A stretch of DNA of 11,489 nucleotides from assembly GCA_012270635.1 (NCBI GenBank), contig JAAXHX010000098.1, positions 1 through 11,489 of the forward strand, read 5' to 3'. The translations under genes and the position numbers were made by a program. The DNA is from Dehalococcoidia bacterium. GTDB taxonomy: Bacteria; Chloroflexota; Dehalococcoidia; Plut-88900. The notes beneath the pieces are model-generated. The model did no database searches and was not told where the DNA came from. It saw only the letters and a list, made by a program, of their open reading frames with translations. This document shows positions 6,914 to 11,489 of the stretch, one piece after another (the stretch's first letter is position 1; the number at the start of each line of letters is the position of its first letter).

Positions 6914-8137
6914 CTAGCCGACCGTGGGAGCGGCCAAGGGCCTCGAGACGGCCTGCGGCCACCACGGGTCGTCGTACTCGCTGAAGATGCCCTGCATGCT
7001 CGGCATAACCTCTTTGGCGAAGAGCTCGGTGTTCTTACGGGCTATCTCGTCGGGCATGCTTCCTATGTGCAGCAGGCACATGAGGTGACCGATTCTGAGC
7101 CTCTTCACGGCGTCGGTAAGCTGCTCCCGCACGGCGCTCGGGCTCCCGGCTATGACGTGCCCCTTCTCCACGTAGTCCTTCCAGCCCATCTCCAGCGCCG
7201 CTTTCGCCGCCTCCTGCCCCGTCTGCGCCCGAGCCGACTTCCTCATGGAATATATCGACCGGTATCCGGGAGCCTCCGCAAAGGGCGGGTATATCCACAG
7301 CATCTTCTGGTAGAAGTATTTCACGTGCTCCGCGTAGTCCCGCTCGGCCTGCTCATCGGTTTCCGAGACGCACACCAGCTGGAGGAACCCGAACCGGTGC
7401 GGGTTGTCGTCGATTCCCCGCTCGGCGACGGTGTCCCAATAGCCCTGGACCACCTTCTCCGCCCGCTGGTACCCGAAGTAGCTCAGGTAACAGTAGACGT
7501 AGTTGCGATTTAGCACCCAGTCCCAGGTCTCCAGGCTGCCGCTCCCCGGGATCCAGACCGGCGGATGGGGCTGCTGGAGAGGTCGGGGCCAGATGTTCAC
7601 GTAGCGCAGCTTGGTGTATTTGCCGTTGAAGGCGAAGGGTTTGCGCTCCGACCACGATTTCATTATTAGGTCATGGGCCTCCGAGTGCCGCTCCCGCAAC
7701 TGCAATGGCACTTGACCGTAGGAGAACGTCGTGTCCATGGACGTCCCCACCGGGAACCCCGCCACGAGCCTGCCGCCGCTCATTATGTCGAGCATCGCCA
7801 TCTCTTCGGCCACCCGGAGCGGCGGCTGGTACAAGGCGAGGCTGTTGCCGAGAACGATCAGCGCTGCATCCGTGGTGGTCTGGGTCAGGATGCTGGCCAT
7901 CAGGTTGGGAGAGGGCATCAGGCCATAGGCGTTGCAATGGTGCTCGTTGACGCAGATGCCGTCAAAGCCCAGGGAGTCGGCGTGTTGCAGCTGGGCCAGG
8001 TAGTCCCGGTAGTACTGCCCGCCCTTCGCCGGGTCGAAGTGCTCGTTGGGGAGGTCTACCCACGCGCTGCGGTACCTGGTCTCGAAGTCCCGGGGCAGGT
8101 CCTGGTATGGCATCAGGTGAAAGTAGGAAACCTTCAT
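6914..8137 (-). CDS. LLM class flavin-dependent oxidoreductase (LLM 2)
   Basis: A 407-residue luciferase-like TIM-barrel protein. It begins MKVSYFHLMPY and contains SLGFDGICVNEHHCNAYGLMPSPN with the EHH motif at 65-67, the barrel segment AEEMAMLDIMSGGRLVAGFPVG near 110-131, PVWIPGSGS (193-201) and a late GSPSAVREQL segment. Members are FMN- or F420-dependent monooxygenases or oxidoreductases, and this subtype resembles FMN-dependent alkane or heterocycle monooxygenases. A flavin reductase would be needed for FMN use but none is in the window. The first possible ATG (8143) has AGGAG only 3 nt away. The ATG at 8137 has a 9-nt spacer and gives the family-like MKVSYFHL, so I prefer it. It lies between LLM 3 (63-nt gap) and the alpha/beta-hydrolase (19-nt gap). 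Confidence 0.92.
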   Translation of the reverse strand: MKVSYFHLMPYQDLPRDFETRYRSAWVDLPNEHFDPAKGGQYYRDYLAQLQHADSLGFDGICVNEHHCNAYGLMPSPNLMASILTQTTTDAALIVLGNSLALYQPPLRVAEEMAMLDIMSGGRLVAGFPVGTSMDTTFSYGQVPLQLRERHSEAHDLIMKSWSERKPFAFNGKYTKLRYVNIWPRPLQQPHPPVWIPGSGSLETWDWVLNRNYVYCYLSYFGYQRAEKVVQGYWDTVAERGIDDNPHRFGFLQLVCVSETDEQAERDYAEHVKYFYQKMLWIYPPFAEAPGYRSIYSMRKSARAQTGQEAAKAALEMGWKDYVEKGHVIAGSPSAVREQLTDAVKRLRIGHLMCLLHIGSMPDEIARKNTELFAKEVMPSMQGIFSEYDDPWWPQAVSRPLAAPTVG

Positions 8138-8200
8138 ATCCATTTGCTCCTGGTTGGCTTGATCCTGACGGGGTCCGGATCCATTTCCCTACAAGTCTCT

Positions 8201-9382
8201 TCAGCCGGCGGCGCTGGGTTGCTTCACCTCAAACGCCGGCATGACCTCCTCCGCAAACCATTCGATCTGCTCGAGGATGACCTGGGAGGGCGTCGATATC
8301 ATGGGCTGGATGTTGATCTCCCGCAGACCGGGATAGAGGTCCTGCAGCAACATCAGCGGCTCGATTATCTGCTCGGGCGTACCGCAGAGGAAGTTGCCCG
8401 ACCGCACCTCATCCTCGATGGTCGGCAGGCTATCCCACAGTTCCCGGGTGGGATTCTCCAGGCCCTTCTTTTGCTCTTCGTTCAGCCCTCCGACGAATCC
8501 CAGGGGCCCGAACATCTTCGTGTTCTCTTCGAAATACGGCCTGGCTTCTTCTATGGCCTTCTCCCGGGTGTCGGCCATGTGGAACTTCTCCCCGATGATC
8601 ATGTCCTCCCCGAGTTCCGCATCCCGACCCGCCTTGACCAGTGAGTCCCTCCATAGCTCCACCACCTTGCGGGAGGCCCCACCCGGCGCCGCTCCTCCCC
8701 CCGATATCGCCTTGATCCCGTGCTTGATCATGAAGTCTATGCCCCGTTGGCTGGAGCTCACTATGGGCTGCCAGCACTCCACGGGCAGGCGCTTGGGCCT
8801 CGGGACCAGGGTTATCTCCTCCAGTTCGTAGCCGCGGTAGGGCACCCTGGGGGGAATGTCGTAGTACTTGCCGTGGTGAGAGAAGGAGCGGTTGTTGAAG
8901 GCCTTGAAGATAACATCCATCTGCTCTTCGAACATGTCCCGGTTGGCGTCCCTGTCCAGCATGGGCGCTCCGAAGGACTCCACTTCCCGGGTGTGATACC
9001 CTCTCCCGACCCCGAAGATGACCCTGCCGTCGGTCAGGTGATCGGCCAGGGCGTAGTCCTCGGCGAGACGCAGCGGGTTCCACATGGGCGGTACGTTGAA
9101 AGCGCACCCGAATTTCAGGTTCTTGGTGATGTGGGCCAGGTGCACGCTTTGCATCAGGAGGTTGGGCAGGCACTCGTAGCCTTCCCGCTGGAAGTGGTGT
9201 TCCGCCAGCCACAGGGTGTGGTAGCCCAGCCGGTCGGCGGTCCGGGCTATCTCGTCGGTGATGGTGAGCGCCGAGGCCAGGTCCTCGTCCGAGAGGAAGC
9301 GGTCGTTGGCCGGGGTCCCTGCATAGCCAACGTTATCGACGTTTACGTGGCCGGCATAAAGAATACTGAATCTCTCAATCAT
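8201..9382 (-). CDS. LLM class flavin-dependent oxidoreductase (LLM 3)
   Basis: A 393-residue luciferase-like protein. Landmarks are DRLGYHTLWLAEHHF with EHH at 61-63, NLKFGCAFNVPPMWNPLRLAED (88-109), the barrel signature LADHLTDGRVIFGVGRGYHTRE (112-133) and a C-terminal CGTPEQIIEPL segment that caps the barrel. It belongs to the same superfamily as LLM 2 but is divergent, so the pair may act as two separate oxidation steps or as two subunits, by analogy to luciferase alpha and beta. That analogy is inference. The ATG at 9382 follows GGGAGG with a 7-nt spacer. It heads the four-gene unit that ends at 4961; the 137-bp spacer upstream contains a TATAAT box. The cofactor (FMN or F420) and substrate are not determined. 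Confidence 0.92.
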   Translation of the reverse strand: MIERFSILYAGHVNVDNVGYAGTPANDRFLSDEDLASALTITDEIARTADRLGYHTLWLAEHHFQREGYECLPNLLMQSVHLAHITKNLKFGCAFNVPPMWNPLRLAEDYALADHLTDGRVIFGVGRGYHTREVESFGAPMLDRDANRDMFEEQMDVIFKAFNNRSFSHHGKYYDIPPRVPYRGYELEEITLVPRPKRLPVECWQPIVSSSQRGIDFMIKHGIKAISGGGAAPGGASRKVVELWRDSLVKAGRDAELGEDMIIGEKFHMADTREKAIEEARPYFEENTKMFGPLGFVGGLNEEQKKGLENPTRELWDSLPTIEDEVRSGNFLCGTPEQIIEPLMLLQDLYPGLREINIQPMISTPSQVILEQIEWFAEEVMPAFEVKQPSAAG

Positions 9383-9490
9383 CCTCGCACCTCCCGGCGC
9401 TATCGCAAGCCACGGCCCCTTTCAGTTAATTCCGCCGACCGTCCCCCACCGACACCTATTTGTACGGGGGCGGGGTTAGGCGTAGTCTGC

Positions 9491-9496
9491 ATTATA
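9491..9496 (-). promoter_or_regulatory. Candidate -10 element upstream of LLM 3
   Basis: A perfect TATAAT reads on the minus strand, 24 nt beyond the TAG of the upstream amidohydrolase and about 110 nt before the LLM 3 ATG. I see no convincing -35 at 16 to 18 bp; the -35 position would fall at the very end of the upstream coding sequence. In a GC-rich window an exact TATAAT in a spacer is notable, but a single hexamer is weak evidence. The rest of the spacer 9383-9519 shows GC-rich runs (GGGGGCGGGG at 9466-9475) and no gene, RNA or T-tailed hairpin that I can support. Confidence 0.35.
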
Positions 9497-9519
9497 CGGC
9501 ATTGACCGGAGCCCCGACC

Positions 9520-10974
9520 CTACCCGTCCCAGGCCCGCGGGTACCGGCTCTTTCCCCAGAACCCCTCCCCCATCTCCAGGCTCGACTGCAGGCCCGTCCG
9601 CTCCAGCATGGTCTCCGTTGCCCGCTGCGCCCGTGTCAGGACTTCCGACTCGTCCACCGTCTTGACCACCCGGCCCTCCATCAACACCTTGCCGTCCACT
9701 ATGACCGTGTCCACATCCTGGCCCCCGGCGAAGTTGGTGATCCGGTGAACGGGCATGTTGAGCGGGTAGAGGTGGGGCTTGTCCATGTCCAGCAGGATCA
9801 GGTCGGCCTTCTTGCCCGGCTCCAAGGACCCGATCTCCGAGTCCATCCCCAGCGCCCGCGCCCCGTCTATCGTCGCCATCTCCAGCGCCTTGCCGGGAGG
9901 GATGTACGCTCCCTCCCCGAACTGGGCCCGATGTTGCCTCATGCATGAATACATGTGCCGGAACATGTCGTAATTCATGTCCGGCGACGCCGCATCCGAC
10001 CCCAGGGCCACGGTGACCCCCGCGTCGAGGAGCTGGGGGACCGGGCACCGGGAGGGGTACGAGTTGGGGGAGCTGGGGTTGTGGGCTATCTTAGTGTCGG
10101 TCTCCGCGCAGATTGCGATCTCCTCGTCGGTCAGGCCCACGCTGTGCGAGAGGATAACGTCCGGCCCGAGGATGCCCAACTCCTTGTGGGCGAAAGCTAT
10201 GGTGCCGGTCGTGTGCCCGTCCTGGGTCAGCAGGACCCCGAGCCTGTCCGCCAGGTCTCTGACCGCTCTGGCCTCGGCCTGCAGATCGGCGATGGGCAGC
10301 CCCGCGTACGGGGCCCGGGTCACGTTCATCGTCGAGGAGGTGAGGCAGATCCGCATCCGTCCTTCAGCGCCGCCGTTCCAACGATTGACTATCTCCTCGG
10401 CGGTCGCCATCTGCCGGTCGAAGTCTGCGACATGTTCGTGCTTGCCATCCGCGTCCCACCGGGCAAAGCGTCGGGGGAAGGGAGGAGAGCAGGGCCCCAC
10501 GGCCAGGACCTCTCGAATCCCGACCGCCTCCACAGCCTCGCAATGCCGCTCGGCGTATACCGGGTCGTCGGTGCGGATCAGCATCCGACCCCCGCCGAAG
10601 TAGCTCAACCCGCACGTCGTACCGAACTTCAGCCTCTCCAGCGCAGCCAGCGAGGCTTCCGCGTGCCAGAACTCCTCGTCCGTTCCCTCGGCGTATATGA
10701 GCTCCACCGTCTCCCGCCACCGAGCGAATGAGTCGTGGTCCATGGTCTTGACCAGGGCGTGACCGGCGTGACCGTGAACGTCAACCAGGCCCGGAAGGCA
10801 GACCATCTTCCGCGCATCGATGACCGCCGGGGCAGAATGGGCACCTTCGATCTCGGCCCGCGCCCCGACCCCCGCTATCCTGTCCCCATCTATGGCCACC
10901 GCCCCGTCCTCGATCACCCTGCGGGACGGGTCCATCGTGATGACGGTGGCGCCGGTAACGAGAATGTCCGCCAT
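9520..10974 (-). CDS. AtzA/TrzN-like amidohydrolase (deaminase or chlorohydrolase superfamily)
   Basis: A 484-residue member of the amidohydrolase superfamily that includes S-adenosylhomocysteine deaminase, guanine deaminase and s-triazine hydrolases. The N-terminal beta-sandwich begins ADILVTGATVITMD. PGLVDVHGHAGH gives the metal-binding His67-x-His69, and SHSVGLTDEEI gives His277. HNPSSPNS (His298) and LGSDAASPD (Asp327) complete the barrel. The C-terminal LEPGKKADLILLD and VIVDGKVL are the usual sandwich return. Where deaminases normally have HxxET, this protein has QDGHTTGT, with His254 and Asp252 but no Glu, so classical deaminase chemistry is doubtful. The ATG at 10974 follows AGGAG with a 7-nt spacer. 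It lies 21 nt after the DUF1801 gene. Hydrolysis of a C-N or C-X bond on a heterocycle is a reasonable guess; the substrate is unknown. Confidence 0.9.
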   Translation of the reverse strand: MADILVTGATVITMDPSRRVIEDGAVAIDGDRIAGVGARAEIEGAHSAPAVIDARKMVCLPGLVDVHGHAGHALVKTMDHDSFARWRETVELIYAEGTDEEFWHAEASLAALERLKFGTTCGLSYFGGGRMLIRTDDPVYAERHCEAVEAVGIREVLAVGPCSPPFPRRFARWDADGKHEHVADFDRQMATAEEIVNRWNGGAEGRMRICLTSSTMNVTRAPYAGLPIADLQAEARAVRDLADRLGVLLTQDGHTTGTIAFAHKELGILGPDVILSHSVGLTDEEIAICAETDTKIAHNPSSPNSYPSRCPVPQLLDAGVTVALGSDAASPDMNYDMFRHMYSCMRQHRAQFGEGAYIPPGKALEMATIDGARALGMDSEIGSLEPGKKADLILLDMDKPHLYPLNMPVHRITNFAGGQDVDTVIVDGKVLMEGRVVKTVDESEVLTRAQRATETMLERTGLQSSLEMGEGFWGKSRYPRAWDG

Positions 10975-10995
10975 GTCTGGGCTCCTGTCTCCGGA

Positions 10996-11445
10996 CTACT
11001 TCCTGCCCTTGCGGGCCGCCTCATATATCCCTATGTAACCATCCACCGACCCGTGGGCTATCGCCTCCCCGACCAGGTCAAGGGGCAGGTCCTCCAGTTT
11101 CTTGAAGCGTATGCACGCCTTCCCGATGTTCAGCTTCTTGCCTCGCTTCTCCAGCTCGTCCATGAACCACATCCTCGACCCCTCATCCGCGTATATGCAC
11201 ATCAGGTAGAGCGACATGTAGTTCTTCTGCGACGCCAGCGCCGCATACGACAGGGGATGCCCGTTGTAGGTCTTGGGGTAGGTCTCCAACGGGACCACGT
11301 ACCCTATCATCCCGAACTCCATCGCCTCCTCGAAACCCGGAGGCAGGTTCTCCAGAACCACCCTGCGCACTTCGCCGATGGCCTGCCGACGCTCAGGAGA
11401 AAGCTCGGCCAGGTAGTCTTCTACGGTTTGGGCTTGACTCTGCAA
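10996..11445 (-). CDS. DUF1801 domain-containing protein
   Basis: A 149-residue protein with the DUF1801 pattern. An N-terminal helix (TVEDYLAELSPERRQAIGEVRRVV) leads to FGMIGYVVP (44-52), LASQKNYMSLYL (70-81) and GKACIRFKKLEDLPLDLV (108-125). The family is widespread and small, with no firmly established biochemical role. No signal peptide or membrane segment is visible. I take the TTG at 11445 as start because no in-frame ATG occurs before residue 42 and the helix before it is family-like. An AAGG lies about 9 nt upstream, a modest ribosome site. It is 21 nt from the amidohydrolase downstream and probably cotranscribed, but the functional link is unknown. Only 44 bp of upstream sequence is present, so its promoter and possible preceding genes are not visible. 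Confidence 0.88.
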   Translation of the reverse strand: MQSQAQTVEDYLAELSPERRQAIGEVRRVVLENLPPGFEEAMEFGMIGYVVPLETYPKTYNGHPLSYAALASQKNYMSLYLMCIYADEGSRMWFMDELEKRGKKLNIGKACIRFKKLEDLPLDLVGEAIAHGSVDGYIGIYEAARKGRK

Positions 11446-11489
11446 GTTTCCATGCCTTTCTCAAAAAATGGTGGAGCTATCCCGCCACC

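Noticed and set aside
8161..8181. GATCC and GGATC inverted arms in the gap between LLM 3 and LLM 2
   Set aside because: The stem is only 5 bp with an 11-nt loop and no T-run on either strand, so there is no good case for a terminator or riboswitch.
9460..9483. G-rich tract around GGGGGCGGGG considered as a G-quadruplex or repeat
   Set aside because: Only two G-runs of four or more lie close together, no inverted partner is present, and there is no second copy in the window.

Overview
This is a GC-rich, gene-dense bacterial window with very short intergenic gaps. It holds eleven complete protein genes and the 3' end of a twelfth. I see no rRNA, tRNA, CRISPR array, transposase or phage gene. 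Three luciferase-like (LLM) flavin oxidoreductases occur together with two metal-dependent amidohydrolases, a dienelactone hydrolase-type protein, an alpha/beta-hydrolase and an amidase-signature enzyme. This gene repertoire resembles Chloroflexota of the SAR202/Dehalococcoidia type, which carry expanded flavin monooxygenase families, but actinobacterial or other GC-rich soil and marine lineages remain possible. The lineage is an inference, because no phylogenetic marker is present.

Layout from left to right. The C-terminus of an M24-type peptidase (+, 2-181) converges on a two-gene minus-strand unit: a 6-phosphogluconate dehydrogenase (TTG start at 2608, ends 1691) followed 2 nt later by an amidase (1688-270). 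A 158-bp divergent spacer (2609-2766) separates that unit from a plus-strand unit: LLM oxidoreductase 1 (2767-3756), dienelactone hydrolase-like protein (3808-4563) and a small DUF6295-type protein (4610-4867). The convergent spacer 4868-4960 carries a single REP-like repeat. Next comes a minus-strand run read from right to left: DUF1801 protein (11445-10996), AtzA/TrzN-type amidohydrolase (10974-9520), a 137-bp spacer with a TATAAT box, then LLM 3 (9382-8201), LLM 2 (8137-6914), alpha/beta-hydrolase (6894-6100) and amidohydrolase_2 protein (6082-4961).

Working model (inference). The window looks like a catabolic island for small organic molecules. LLM enzymes would oxygenate or reduce a substrate. 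The hydrolases and amidohydrolases would then cut the resulting ester, lactone, C-C or C-N bonds, and the amidase would release ammonia. The two hydrolytic units, LLM1-DLH-DUF6295 and LLM3-LLM2-hydrolase-amidohydrolase, have a parallel oxidise-then-hydrolyse logic. No substrate can be named from sequence alone. No regulator or transporter gene lies inside the window.
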